Notes: generated from the sequence alone by a model not told the origin. Numbered from the stretch's first letter, positions 35,795 to 45,659 are shown. The stretch is DNA of 64,000 bases from Tissierella sp. MB52-C2 (GCF_030931715.1 NZ_CP133261.1:1488001-1552000), one strand, 5' to 3'. Numbers and translations: made by a program.

Positions 35795-37751
35795 TAATGC
35801 TGGTTTTTGTTTTGGTGTTAAGAGAGCTGTAGATATGACAAATAATGAGTTGCTAAACCCTAGCAAAGACATCTATTCTCTTGGACCCTTAATTCATAAT
35901 CAACAAGCAGTGGAAAAATTAAAAGAAGAAGGCTTACAAACAATTGATGATACTAATGACATAGAAGGAATAAATAATAGTAAGATAATTATAAGAGCCC
36001 ATGGAGTAAGTAAAAGTGTTATCGATACAATCAATGAAAAAGACTTAGAGATCATCGACAGTACTTGTCCTTATGTAAAATCTGTACATAAGAGGGTTGA
36101 AGAATATGAAAATCAAGGATATAATATAATAATAATTGGAGATCCAAATCATCCTGAAATAATAGGTATAAATGGCTGGTGTAATAATAATGCATTTATT
36201 GTAAATTCTTTAGAAGAAGCAACAAATTTACCTATTATGGATAAAATATGCGTAGTTTCTCAAACTACAAATACACAAGAAAAGTTTGAAACTTTATCTG
36301 AAATCATTAAAGGAAAAGGTAAGGAAGTTAAAATATTTAATACGATTTGCAATGCAACTAATCTAAGACAAGAGTCATGTAGACAACTATCCTCACAGGT
36401 TGATGCAATGATAGTAATAGGGGGATATCATAGCTCAAATACGAGGAAATTAGCAGAAGTTAGTAAAAAATATTGTAAAAATGTATATCATATAGAAACT
36501 TCAAAAGAATTACCTTTACAAACACTATCAAAATTTAATAAAATAGGAATAACAGCAGGTGCTTCTACACCTGATTGGATAATTAAGGAGGTAGTTGAAA
36601 CAATGGACAATATCAACAACAATGAAATGATGGAAGCAATCGAGAATTCTTTTACCAAAATTCGTAGAGGAGATGTATTAAAAGGTGAAGTAATCTATGT
36701 TACTAATAACGAAGTTATGGTTAATATAAATTATAGATCAGATGGTATAGTTAATAGAGAAGAATTATCTAATGACCCAGAGGTAAAGCCTAAGGATTTA
36801 TATAAAGTTGGAGATGAAATAAATGTTTTTGTAGTTAAAATAGATGATGGTGAAGGAAACGTTGTACTTTCTGCAAAACGAGCTAATGATTTCAAAAACT
36901 GGGATGAAATCGAAGTAATGTTTAACAATAAAGACAGAGTTGAATGTAAGGTATTAAACAGCATCAAAGGTGGTCTTGCAATATTGGTAAATGGTATAAA
37001 TGGATTTATGCCGGCTTCCCAAGTTTCTACTAGTTTCGTAAGTGATTTAAGCGTATATAAGGGTAAAACATTAATAGCTAAGATTATTGATTTTGATAAA
37101 GAAAAAAGAAGAGTTATACTATCAAGAAAAGAAGTAGAAAGAGAAGAACTAAGCAATAAGAGAAAAGAATTATGGGCAAATATATCAGTAGACCAAGTAG
37201 TAGAAGGAGTAGTGCAAAGACTTACTGACTTTGGTGCATTTGTTGACTTAGGTGGAGTTGATGGATTAATTCACATATCAGATTTATCTTGGAATAGAGT
37301 TAAACATCCTTCAAATGTTGTTAAAGAAGGAGAAAAGGTTTTAGTTAAGATATTAGCTCTTGATAAAGATAAAAATAGAATTTCCTTAGGATTAAAGCAA
37401 ACTGTTGAAGAACCATGGTCTTTATTCTCTAAAAATGTAAATGTAGGAGATATAGTTGAAGGTACAGTAGTGAATTTATTGGATTTTGGTGCTTTTGTTA
37501 GATTAAATGAAGGTGTAGATGGTCTATTACATGTTTCTCAAATATCTAAAGAGCATATAAATAAGCCATCTGATGCATTAAAAGTTGGACAAAAAATTAA
37601 TGTGAAAGTTATAGATATAGATGAAGAAGGAAAGAAAGTAGGTTTAAGTTTAAAAGAAGCTTTAGAGCCAAGTGAGACAGAAGAAACAATAAGTCACAAG
37701 ATAGACGAAGAGCCAGAAATAACTATTGGAGACATTGTGGATCAAGATTAA
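35775..37751 (+). CDS. ispH: bifunctional 4-hydroxy-3-methylbut-2-enyl diphosphate reductase / S1 RNA-binding protein
   Basis: 658 aa, TTG start after AAGGAGGAAGG. Residues 1-280 are IspH (LytB), the last step of the MEP isoprenoid pathway; cluster Cys12 is in GFCFG, with further cysteines in DSTCPYV and NTICNATN. From about residue 295 four S1 domains follow (KIRRGDVLKGEVIYV, DRVECKVLNSIKGG, DQVVEGVVQRLTDFGAFVDLGG, GDIVEGTVVNLLDFGAFVRLN). The S1 part acts like ribosomal protein S1/RpsA. This fusion is known from Clostridia; the frame is continuous here. Confidence 0.95.
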   Translation: MEIIIADNAGFCFGVKRAVDMTNNELLNPSKDIYSLGPLIHNQQAVEKLKEEGLQTIDDTNDIEGINNSKIIIRAHGVSKSVIDTINEKDLEIIDSTCPYVKSVHKRVEEYENQGYNIIIIGDPNHPEIIGINGWCNNNAFIVNSLEEATNLPIMDKICVVSQTTNTQEKFETLSEIIKGKGKEVKIFNTICNATNLRQESCRQLSSQVDAMIVIGGYHSSNTRKLAEVSKKYCKNVYHIETSKELPLQTLSKFNKIGITAGASTPDWIIKEVVETMDNINNNEMMEAIENSFTKIRRGDVLKGEVIYVTNNEVMVNINYRSDGIVNREELSNDPEVKPKDLYKVGDEINVFVVKIDDGEGNVVLSAKRANDFKNWDEIEVMFNNKDRVECKVLNSIKGGLAILVNGINGFMPASQVSTSFVSDLSVYKGKTLIAKIIDFDKEKRRVILSRKEVEREELSNKRKELWANISVDQVVEGVVQRLTDFGAFVDLGGVDGLIHISDLSWNRVKHPSNVVKEGEKVLVKILALDKDKNRISLGLKQTVEEPWSLFSKNVNVGDIVEGTVVNLLDFGAFVRLNEGVDGLLHVSQISKEHINKPSDALKVGQKINVKVIDIDEEGKKVGLSLKEALEPSETEETISHKIDEEPEITIGDIVDQD

Positions 37752-37766
37752 TACAATTGATAATGA

Positions 37767-37800
37767 AGGGTTTTGATGTATGAAAATACATTAAAGCCCT
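37767..37800 (+). terminator. hairpin after ispH-S1
   Basis: 15-bp stem AGGGTTTTGATGTAT / ATACATTAAAGCCCT with two G-T pairs and a GAAA tetraloop. T-rich tract comes a few bases later (TTGTATTTTTGTTT). Confidence 0.65.
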
Positions 37801-37839
37801 ATATTGTATTTTTGTTTAAATAATTTCAGGGGGACAAGA

Positions 37840-38616
37840 ATGGCTAAATATGAAGCGTTTAAAAAAGATGTAAATAGATTGGTTAATATCGATCTAAATT
37901 ATTATAAAGAAAAACAGATGAAAAGAAGAATATCATCCCTTTTAACTAGAAATAATTTTAGAGATTTTGATGATTACTTTATTGGATTAAAAGAGAACAA
38001 AGTTCTTTTAGAACAATTTATCAATTATTTAACCATAAATGTATCTGAGTTTTATCGTAATCCTTCTCAATGGGTAGTTCTACAAAATGATATTATTCCT
38101 TCTTTAATGGATAAAAATAAAGGAGGATTAAAGATTTGGAGTTCTGCCTGCTCTACAGGAGAAGAACCTTACTCCCTAGTGATGATGTTGTCTAATTTTT
38201 TTCCTTTAAGAGATATTAAAGTATTAGCAACAGATATTGATGAAGAAGCTATGAATAAGGCTAAACTAGGACTTTATAATGAAAAATCATTGGCTAACCT
38301 ACCTAATGGATTTAAGGAAAAATATTTTACTAAAATTGAAGGATCATATAAAATCTCAGATGAAATAAAAAAATGTGTAGAATATAAGAAAATGGATTTA
38401 CTTAAAGACAGGTTTCCCTCAAATATTGATTTAATAACCTGTAGAAATGTGATGATTTATTTTACTGAGGAAGCAAAAGAACTTCTATATTCAAAGTTTT
38501 ATAATTCGCTAAATGAAAAAGGAATATTATTTGTAGGAAGTACTGAGCAGATAATTATGCCTGAAAAACATAAGCTAAAAACAGCTAAAACTTTTTTTTA
38601 TGAAAAGATAGTTTAG
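37840..38616 (+). CDS. cheR: CheR-type protein-glutamate O-methyltransferase
   Basis: 258 aa: N-terminal helical domain (YYKEKQMKRRISSLL), then the SAM-binding domain with WSSACSTGEEPYSLVM and CRNVMIYF, which are diagnostic. Methylates chemoreceptor glutamates. SD CAGGGGGA gives ATG 37840. It stands alone; no other chemotaxis gene is in the window. Confidence 0.92.
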   Translation: MAKYEAFKKDVNRLVNIDLNYYKEKQMKRRISSLLTRNNFRDFDDYFIGLKENKVLLEQFINYLTINVSEFYRNPSQWVVLQNDIIPSLMDKNKGGLKIWSSACSTGEEPYSLVMMLSNFFPLRDIKVLATDIDEEAMNKAKLGLYNEKSLANLPNGFKEKYFTKIEGSYKISDEIKKCVEYKKMDLLKDRFPSNIDLITCRNVMIYFTEEAKELLYSKFYNSLNEKGILFVGSTEQIIMPEKHKLKTAKTFFYEKIV

Positions 38617-38651
38617 TTCTTTTAAACTTATAAAATAAAGGAGGTATAAAT

Positions 38652-39707
38652 TTGGATACCAAAGTACTTTTAGAGTTACTATGTAATGGAAATGGAGTTT
38701 CAGGGTATGAGCATAATTTACAAGATGGAATAATATCAGCATTTAATAAATATGCTGATGACATTAAGACAGACAAATTGGGAAATGTTATAGCATTAAA
38801 GAAGGGATCATCTGATACAGACAATGTTAAAATAATGCTTGCTGCCCATATGGATGAAATAGGTCTAATGGTAAAGGACATTGAGGAGAATGGTTTCATT
38901 AGGTTTACTAATATAGGAGGAATTGATCCTAGAACTATATTAGGTCAAGAAGTTATAGTACATGGTAAAGAGGATTTATTTGGTGTTATAGGGTCTAAAC
39001 CACCTCATTTACAAGAACCATCTGAACATGATAAGGCAATCAAGATGGAAGATATGATTATAGATATTGGGTACTCAAAGGAAAAAGTAGATGAGCTTGT
39101 AAATATAGGAGATGTCATAACCATTAGAAGGTCCTTAACAAACCTGCAAGGTAGTAGAGTGGCATCAAAAGCATTAGATGATAGGGCTGGAGTAGCTGTT
39201 ATTTATGAGACTATAAAAGAATTAAATAAGATGAAACATGATGCTGATGTATATTTTGTATCTACAATTCAAGAGGAAGTAGGAATGGCAGGGGCTATAG
39301 TAAGTACTTTTGGAATTAATCCTGATATTGGTATAGCTGTTGATGTTGGATTTGGAGCAACTCCTGAACTTTCTAAGGCTGATTCCATAGAATTAGGAAA
39401 GGGGCCTGGTATTACTTTAGGAGGCAATATCCACCCAGGACTTAGAAAAAATCTTACAGAGGTAGCTGGGGAATATAATATTCCTTTTCAAATGGAAATC
39501 ACTCCAGGTTTAACAGGAACAGATGCTAGAGCCATGATAATGACCAAAGAAGGTGTTCCTTCTTTAGTATTATCTATACCATTGAGATATATGCATACAT
39601 CAGTAGAAGTAGTTGATATGGTTGATATAAAGCATAGTGCTAAGCTATTGGCATTCTTTATTGCTTCTATTTCTAATGAGAATTTGGAGGGATTATTATG
39701 CTACTAA
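38652..39707 (+). CDS. M42 family metallopeptidase, copy 1
   Basis: 351-aa dinuclear aminopeptidase (PepA/FrvX/glutamyl aminopeptidase group), TTG start after AAGGAGG. Metal ligands visible: AAHMDEIG (His, HXD), ALDDRAG (bridging Asp), IQEEVGMAGA (catalytic Glu-Glu) and MHTSVE. Forms large cytoplasmic aminopeptidase shells in known cases. First of three tandem, overlapping paralogues. Confidence 0.93.
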   Translation: MDTKVLLELLCNGNGVSGYEHNLQDGIISAFNKYADDIKTDKLGNVIALKKGSSDTDNVKIMLAAHMDEIGLMVKDIEENGFIRFTNIGGIDPRTILGQEVIVHGKEDLFGVIGSKPPHLQEPSEHDKAIKMEDMIIDIGYSKEKVDELVNIGDVITIRRSLTNLQGSRVASKALDDRAGVAVIYETIKELNKMKHDADVYFVSTIQEEVGMAGAIVSTFGINPDIGIAVDVGFGATPELSKADSIELGKGPGITLGGNIHPGLRKNLTEVAGEYNIPFQMEITPGLTGTDARAMIMTKEGVPSLVLSIPLRYMHTSVEVVDMVDIKHSAKLLAFFIASISNENLEGLLCY

Positions 39708-40717
39708 AACAACTAACAGAGGCTTCAGGAATTTCTGGAAATGAAAAAGAGGTTAGAGATTTAATAATCTCTGAGATAAAAGATCATGTAGAGTCTTTTA
39801 AAATAGATAGAATAGGTAATATTATTGCATATAAAAAAGGTAAAGATACTAGTAAGAAGTTAATGATAACAGCACATATGGATGAGGTTGGATTATTAGT
39901 TACAGATATTGATAATTTAGGTCTGCTTAAATTCACTACAGTAGGTGGAGTTGATAAAAGAATTTTAGTATCAAAACCTGTTCTAGTTGGAAAAGATAAG
40001 ACTGATGGGGTAATAGGTGCAAAACCAATTCATTTGCAAAAAAGACAAGAATGGACTAGGGCACTTGGTATAGATGAATTATATATAGATATAGGAGTTA
40101 ACTCTAAAGAAGAAGCTGAAAAGTTAGTTCAAATAGGAGACTATGTAACTTTCAAATCTGATTATATTGAATTTGGTGAAGACTTGGTTAAGGCAAAGGC
40201 CCTTGACAATAGAGTTGGATGTTCACTTTTAATTAATCTAATTAAAGAAGTTAAAGATATAAGCTTCTATGGAGTATTTACAGTAATGGAAGAGGTAGGG
40301 TTAGTAGGAGCTGGTCCTGCTGCTTATGAAGTTGATCCCGATATTTCATTAGTATTAGAAGGAACATTATGTTATGATATGCCAAAGCTTGATACGCATT
40401 TAGTACCTACTTATTTAAATAAAGGTCCTGCAATATCATTAATAGATAGAACGACTGTATATGATCGTAATTTTAGAGAAAAGATTACTAGTATTGCTGA
40501 AAAGAATAATATTCCATATCAATATAGAAAGACATCTATGGGTGGAAATGATTCTGGAAGGATTCATACTACTAAAGAAGGTTCAGTAACAACTACTATA
40601 TCTGTACCTTGTAGATATATACATTCACCAACATCTGTAATGAGCAAAAAGGATTATAATCATACTTATGATTTACTAAAGGCTATTTTATCTGAATTTG
40701 AAAAGGAGGAATTATAA
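39698..40717 (+). CDS. M42 family metallopeptidase, copy 2
   Basis: 339 aa; TAHMDEVG, KALDNRVG, VMEEVGLVGAG and YIHSPTSV. Overlaps copy 1 by 10 bases with GGAGGG just upstream. Diverged from copies 1 and 3 (copy 2 has Asn after the bridging Asp), so probably a different side-chain preference. Confidence 0.93.
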   Translation: MLLKQLTEASGISGNEKEVRDLIISEIKDHVESFKIDRIGNIIAYKKGKDTSKKLMITAHMDEVGLLVTDIDNLGLLKFTTVGGVDKRILVSKPVLVGKDKTDGVIGAKPIHLQKRQEWTRALGIDELYIDIGVNSKEEAEKLVQIGDYVTFKSDYIEFGEDLVKAKALDNRVGCSLLINLIKEVKDISFYGVFTVMEEVGLVGAGPAAYEVDPDISLVLEGTLCYDMPKLDTHLVPTYLNKGPAISLIDRTTVYDRNFREKITSIAEKNNIPYQYRKTSMGGNDSGRIHTTKEGSVTTTISVPCRYIHSPTSVMSKKDYNHTYDLLKAILSEFEKEEL

Positions 40718-41715
40718 TGAATATAAACTTTAACCTATTAAAGGATTTAGTTAGCGTATATGGACCAGCGAGTAATGAAGATTTAACGAGAGACTATATT
40801 ACAAATGAAATTAAAGATTTTGTAGATGAGATAGAAGTAGATGCTCTAGGAAATCTAATTGCTAGAAAAAAAGGTGCTGGAAAAAAAGTTATGATCTCTG
40901 CCCATATGGATCAAATAGGACTTATGGTAATTGATATAGATGAAAAAGGATTCTTAAGATTTACAAATGTTGGTGGAATATCCCCTGTAGTTTCTTTAAG
41001 TCAAAGGGTTATTTTTGAAAATGGCACTATTGGAATTATATATGCTGAACCTGTTGATGATATATCTAAATTAAAATTAGAAAATATGTATATAGATATT
41101 GGAGCATTTAGTAAAGAAGAAGCTGAGAGAAAAATAAGCATAGGTGATATTTGTATATACAAATCAGAATATGTGGAAAATGAAAATGTAGTATTCACTC
41201 CTTATTTAGATGATAGAGTAGGATGTTTTGTAGCAATTGAAGCTTTAAAATCTATAAAAAACCCAGCTAATGATTTATACTTTGTATTTTCAGTACAAGA
41301 AGAGGTAGGACTTAGAGGAGCTAAGACTGCTGCATATAGGATTAACCCAGATGTTGGTATAGCTCTAGATGTGACGTCTCATGGAGACACTCCTAAGGCA
41401 AAGAGATTTGCAATCGGATTAAACAAAGGGGCTGCTATTAAAGTAAAAGATAATTCTATTATTTGTCATCCAAAGGTAAAGAATTTGCTTGTTAATTTAG
41501 CTAAAGATAATAATATACCTTATCAAATGGAAGTATTAGAATTTGGTGGTACAGATTCAGGTGCTATTCATGTAAATATGGAAGGAGTTCCATCAGGAGT
41601 AATCTCTATACCTACAAGATATGTACATTCTACTGTGGAAATGGCATCTAAAAATGATATAATTAACTGTACTAAACTTTTAATAGAGTTTCTGGAGAAT
41701 GAATTAGATATTTAG
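40717..41715 (+). CDS. M42 family metallopeptidase, copy 3
   Basis: 332 aa; SAHMDQIG, YLDDRVG, VQEEVGLRGA and YVHSTVE. The start ATG shares its A with the stop of copy 2 (TAATG), so translation is coupled. Last gene of the operon before a strong terminator. Confidence 0.93.
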   Translation: MNINFNLLKDLVSVYGPASNEDLTRDYITNEIKDFVDEIEVDALGNLIARKKGAGKKVMISAHMDQIGLMVIDIDEKGFLRFTNVGGISPVVSLSQRVIFENGTIGIIYAEPVDDISKLKLENMYIDIGAFSKEEAERKISIGDICIYKSEYVENENVVFTPYLDDRVGCFVAIEALKSIKNPANDLYFVFSVQEEVGLRGAKTAAYRINPDVGIALDVTSHGDTPKAKRFAIGLNKGAAIKVKDNSIICHPKVKNLLVNLAKDNNIPYQMEVLEFGGTDSGAIHVNMEGVPSGVISIPTRYVHSTVEMASKNDIINCTKLLIEFLENELDI

Positions 41716-41743
41716 TTTTGTTCAGATTTTTAGACAAAAATAT

Positions 41744-41790
41744 AGAAAGAAGATCCATTTTTAAATAAATGGATCTTCTTTCTTTTGTTT
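41744..41790 (+). terminator. terminator of the M42 operon
   Basis: 17-bp perfect stem (41744-41760, 41767-41783; core GAAGATCCATTT), 6-base loop, then TTTGTTT. Confidence 0.88.
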
Positions 41791-41932
41791 CATTGGGATT
41801 CATGTAGTATTATGGTAGATTTTGCATTATTACAGGATAATTTGTATGAAAAAATTTTCTTTAAAATAGAGGATTTTAATCTTATATGGAGAAATATATA
41901 ATAGTAGACTGGATTTGGAAGGGGAATATACT

Positions 41933-42532
41933 ATGTTGGATTTAAATCACGAATATACCATATCAGAAGTATCTGAAATTACTGGATATGCTCCGCATGT
42001 TTTAAGATATTATGAGAAAGAATTTGAAATTGACGTTCCTAGAAATAATTCAAATCACAGATATTTTACATATAAAGAGATTGAGTTGATACAATATATA
42101 AAAACTCTACAGGATAAAGGTTTTACAAATAAACAGATAAAGCTTATTATACAATCTCCAGAAGTTATAATGAGTAATCAGGAAGAATCTGGCATAGTGT
42201 CAGCCAGTGATAATATGTACTTCGATACTTATCAATTAGCTAAGGAAATAAGCATGACTTTAGAAGAAGAGTTTTTTGAAAAATTATTAACCCATATCAA
42301 TGAAGGATCTGAAAAAAATATCAATGTAATAGAAGAATTAAAAAATGAAGTGGCAATGCTTAGGAATGAGTTGAATTCAAAAGAAAGAGATGTATTAATA
42401 TGTGAAAATGCGAAGTTAAAAATGCAAGTTAAGGAAAAAGAATTCGAAAATATTGAACTAAAAGGTAAGTTAAAAGAAATAGAAGAAAAACAAATAAGTT
42501 TTTTTAAAAGAATATTTATGAAAAATAAATAA
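41933..42532 (+). CDS. MerR-like helix-turn-helix protein with coiled coil
   Basis: 199 aa. N-terminal MerR-type winged HTH (YTISEVSEITGYAPHVLRYYEKEF, then YKEIELIQYIKTLQDKGFTNKQI) and a long C-terminal coiled coil (about residues 120-190) ending in a basic tail. No ligand-binding domain. This plan recalls RacA-like chromosome-anchoring proteins and MerR regulators; I cannot decide. TTG 41915 lies upstream of the SD GGAAGGGGA, so ATG 41933 is used. Confidence 0.78.
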   Translation: MLDLNHEYTISEVSEITGYAPHVLRYYEKEFEIDVPRNNSNHRYFTYKEIELIQYIKTLQDKGFTNKQIKLIIQSPEVIMSNQEESGIVSASDNMYFDTYQLAKEISMTLEEEFFEKLLTHINEGSEKNINVIEELKNEVAMLRNELNSKERDVLICENAKLKMQVKEKEFENIELKGKLKEIEEKQISFFKRIFMKNK

Positions 42533-42593
42533 GATAGAATATAAGTTATATATTTCTAGTGACTTTAGAATAATCTTTCTCATGGGATAAGGC

Positions 42594-42632
42594 ATAGTAT
42601 ATTACTACCAAATATAGGTAATAATATACTAT
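42594..42632. terminator. convergent hairpin between the MerR-like and aminotransferase genes
   Basis: 16-bp stem ATAGTATATTACTACC / GGTAATAATATACTAT with one G-T-type mismatch and an 8-base loop. It can end transcription from both sides. Confidence 0.55.
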
Positions 42633-42653
42633 ACCAGATAAATCCTTTTTATA

Positions 42654-43970
42654 TTATCTTTGTGACTCGTATTGTTTTAAAAGTTTAATAAAAAGTTCAG
42701 GAATTTTAACCATGTTTTCAGGTGATTCTACAAAGGAAATTCTGAACTGAGTTTTACCTGGATTTTCTTCATCATTTTCAATATCATAGAATCCCTTCAT
42801 TGGTGCAACAAGAAGAGTTGTTTCTACTCCGTCTATTACAACGGAACCCTTTCCTGCACAGTATAGAACAAAATCAATTGAATCGAAGCCTGGCTTTACA
42901 ACATTTCTTACATCAATTACTGAATAAATTGATGCATCTGGGCTTGATACTATAAGATTTGGCTCTTGTTCCTTAAGTCCGTTGTAAACCTTTATTATTT
43001 GATCTTTATAATAATCTCTCTGTTGTTTACACCATCCAAGTATATCTTCTTTACTCTCATGTGCTAACGCTCCAAAAATATATTGGCCAATTACATTTGC
43101 ACATAGATTAGCAGTATATTCTGCGATTGAACGGTTATTAAAATCTGCATTATCTGTAATTACTGCTCCTATTCTTAAACCGCAAGCATTCCATACTTTG
43201 GAAGCTGTCTCAATACTAATTCTTCTGCCTTCAATTCCTGGAATATCAGTATCTGTTAATCCCCAAATACTTACAAGTTTTTCGTTATCATCATAGTATA
43301 ATTCACGATAAGCTTCATCACTTACCATCCACATATTATATTTAACGCATAATCTTGCAAGGTCTTTTAAAGTATCATATGTGTAGTATTGACCCGTTGG
43401 GTTATCATAAGGGATTACTAAAAGTGCCCCTGGATTATTTGCTTTTATCATTTCTTCAACTTCATCCATATTTGGTAAATTGAATTTGCCGTCTTCTCCC
43501 ATATGACGTTTTATAGTTACTGTTTTACGTCCTACTCTTTCCGCAAAGGAAATATAGTTTGTATAAGCAGGGTCAATCATCATCAGAGGTCTCTCATCAG
43601 TTCCAGCTGGACCACAAACTCCCAAAATTAATAGCTCCATACCAGATGAACCACCATCTGTTATTTGAACATGAAGATTACTTGTATCGAATCCTTCACT
43701 TTCTAAGATGTTCTTAAATGCATTTTGTGCCTCAACAGTACCTGCTGTTCCTGAATATCTAATTACTCCACTAGCAAAAGGACTCTCAGGTGCATTAAGT
43801 GCAAACATTCTCTTTTGCATAGCTGGGTTTGTTGGTAAAGACACATTTCCTATTCCCACATTTATTACTGCCTCAGGCTTTACTGGACGCTCATCATATT
43901 TCATTTGAGCTAAACGAACATCTGATGGTGTTCTTGATTCAAAATGTGCTGATAATATTGGTTTACTCAT
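42654..43970 (-). CDS. PLP-dependent aminotransferase class I/II
   Basis: 438-aa fold-type I aminotransferase: GSSGMELLILG cofactor loop, DNPTGQ, SDEAYRELYY and the Schiff-base lysine in SIETASKVWNACGLRIG. Resembles aspartate/aromatic aminotransferases; amino donor unknown. A longer frame to 44012 exists, but SD GAGGGGGAG stands before the ATG at 43970. It is a single gene on the minus strand, unlike its co-directional neighbours. Confidence 0.88.
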   Translation of the reverse strand: MSKPILSAHFESRTPSDVRLAQMKYDERPVKPEAVINVGIGNVSLPTNPAMQKRMFALNAPESPFASGVIRYSGTAGTVEAQNAFKNILESEGFDTSNLHVQITDGGSSGMELLILGVCGPAGTDERPLMMIDPAYTNYISFAERVGRKTVTIKRHMGEDGKFNLPNMDEVEEMIKANNPGALLVIPYDNPTGQYYTYDTLKDLARLCVKYNMWMVSDEAYRELYYDDNEKLVSIWGLTDTDIPGIEGRRISIETASKVWNACGLRIGAVITDNADFNNRSIAEYTANLCANVIGQYIFGALAHESKEDILGWCKQQRDYYKDQIIKVYNGLKEQEPNLIVSSPDASIYSVIDVRNVVKPGFDSIDFVLYCAGKGSVVIDGVETTLLVAPMKGFYDIENDEENPGKTQFRISFVESPENMVKIPELFIKLLKQYESQR

Positions 43971-44403
43971 TACAATTCTCCCCCTCTTTTGATTTATAGA
44001 AGATTGTGCCAATAAATTTAATTAGCTACATACCTTTATTATACACTAATTTAAATTAATTTCATCTTAATCTTAAACATTTACTTAAATTATTTCCTAT
44101 TTCTGGTTTTAATATTATTTATAATTATGCATATAGTAGAAGTTAATATATTTTATATTCAATTCTACTTTTCTCTAGTTAAAACTTCTAAAATAAAAAG
44201 CAAAAAAGAAAGTTCCTAAGATTATAAATAGTGAAAATGATTTCCATAGTTTGGTATTATTAATTCAAATTATAATTATAGGAGGAGTTAGATTTCTTAT
44301 AGAATGTCCAGAAAAGGTAAATGATACAGATAATCCTTTAGTTCTATTTCTCAATGTAGATAAACAGATATATAAATATGTAATAAGATAGATATAAAAA
44401 ATA
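43971..44403. other. intergenic with possible gene relic
   Basis: The first 70 bases hold the aminotransferase promoter/leader (minus). From 44197 to 44391 the plus strand stays open for 64 codons without an ATG (possible TTG 44251). It reads a hydrophobic segment then ...CPEKVNDTDNPLVLF... This could be the tail of a lost gene. No motif recognised. Confidence 0.35.
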
Positions 44404-44448
44404 TTAAAGAGGCTGTCTCAAAATAAAATTTTGAGGCAGCCTCTTTAA
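44404..44448. terminator. strong bidirectional terminator
   Basis: 21-bp stem (44404-44424, 44428-44448; core AAAGAGGCTGTCTCAAAAT) with one G-T pair and an AAA loop. It ends the deacetylase gene on the minus strand and could end the relic on the plus strand. Confidence 0.85.
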
Positions 44449-45182
44449 TAATGTGATAGCTTTACTAGCTCAGATATGGTCACAAATTTGTAGCCTTTGT
44501 TAATCAATTCAGGTAAAATTAATTTTAAAGCTTCTACAGTATTACTAGTTTCATAGTATATATAATCATGAAATAATACAATGTCTCCATTCTCTATGTT
44601 TGAAATAGTATTAGAAACTATTTTATCCACACTTGGATTACTCCAATCTTTAGAATCTTGCCTAGAAGACCATAATACAATATCACATGATTCATCACTG
44701 ATAATTTTCATTGTATTTTCATTATAAAGTCCATAAGGTGGCCGAAAAACTTTAGATTTAGCACCCGTTAAGGAAAAAATAATACTTTGAGTCTTATCAA
44801 ATTCTTCTTTGAACGTCTGAGTAGAAGCTTTTTTGATATTTATATGCGAGTAAGTGTGATTACCAATTTCGTGCCCTTCTTCAGCCTGTCTTTTTATGAT
44901 ATCAGGATATTTTTCCGCAAATTGTCCTAAAACAAAAAAGGTAGCTTTAATGTTATATTGATCTAGCAGATCTAAGATTTCAGGAGTATATTGTGGATGT
45001 GGTCCATCATCAAAGGTTAAAGCTATAAATTTTTGTTGCTTAGAACCATTCCGTACTATATTTACATTGTAATCTTTTGATCCATTCGTGCTCACGGATA
45101 TAACATATTTAATAGAAAATGCTGAAATTGCTAAAAATGCAACTAAAAAAATAATCTTTATTCTTAGAGGTTTTTTTATCAT
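44445..45182 (-). CDS. polysaccharide deacetylase family protein
   Basis: 245 aa with an N-terminal signal anchor (residues 7-27). NodB motifs: ALTFDDGPHPQYT (catalytic Asp and metal Asp), HEIGNHTYSH (metal His pair), FRPPYG, and a C-terminal ENGDIVLFHD. Probably removes acetyl groups from peptidoglycan or another envelope glycan outside the membrane (PdaB/PgdA group). SD AAAGGA on the minus strand. Single gene. Confidence 0.9.
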   Translation of the reverse strand: MIKKPLRIKIIFLVAFLAISAFSIKYVISVSTNGSKDYNVNIVRNGSKQQKFIALTFDDGPHPQYTPEILDLLDQYNIKATFFVLGQFAEKYPDIIKRQAEEGHEIGNHTYSHINIKKASTQTFKEEFDKTQSIIFSLTGAKSKVFRPPYGLYNENTMKIISDESCDIVLWSSRQDSKDWSNPSVDKIVSNTISNIENGDIVLFHDYIYYETSNTVEALKLILPELINKGYKFVTISELVKLSHY

Positions 45183-45549
45183 TTTTATGTTCCTTTCAAT
45201 TATATACTTTATAGTTTAGTTAATATGTTGAGTTTATATACTCAATTAACAAATTTAAAAGTTACTAATTTTATGAAAAAATTCCTTATAAGAGTTTATA
45301 TACTATAATTAAATATAGTTTAAAATCAATTCCAATTATGTTTTGAAAAAATAAAATGTATAATATCTTTAATTCTTCACATAATAATTATGTAAGGTTC
45401 GTAAATAGAATTCGACTTTCAGTTTTTACTGTAAGAAAAATATGTTCTCCTTTCATAAGGTCCGTAATGGATTTTTATGAATATAGACATATTACTCGAA
45501 TCCATTACGGACCTTACTTTTTATTTTATAATAGTACTTTATCTTGCGA
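45183..45549. other. intergenic, holds one long hairpin
   Basis: The left 100 bases serve the deacetylase on the minus strand. From 45354 to 45553 the plus strand shows an open frame, but it runs straight through the hairpin at 45456-45516 and has no SD; not a gene. No other feature seen. Confidence 0.5.
45456..45525 (+). terminator. orphan 18-bp hairpin with T-run
   Basis: Perfect arms TAAGGTCCGTAATGGATT (45456-45473) and its complement (45499-45516), 25-base loop, followed by CTTTTTATTTTATA. Looks like a terminator or an attenuator, but no gene precedes it on the plus strand. Confidence 0.6.
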
Positions 45550-45579
45550 TTAACAATTCCTAGTCAATTATGTTATAAT
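45550..45579 (+). promoter_or_regulatory. clpP promoter
   Basis: TTAACA (45550-45555), 18-base spacer, TATAAT (45574-45579). Confidence 0.6.
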
Positions 45580-45659
45580 TAGTTAAATTGAAAATAGTTG
45601 ATAATAATTCTATTGTTATCATTAGACTTCAAAATACTAATTGATAGGAGAATGATACC

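Noticed and set aside
45356-45553. Open frame of 65 codons
   Set aside because: Runs through the long hairpin, has no SD and no protein-like composition.
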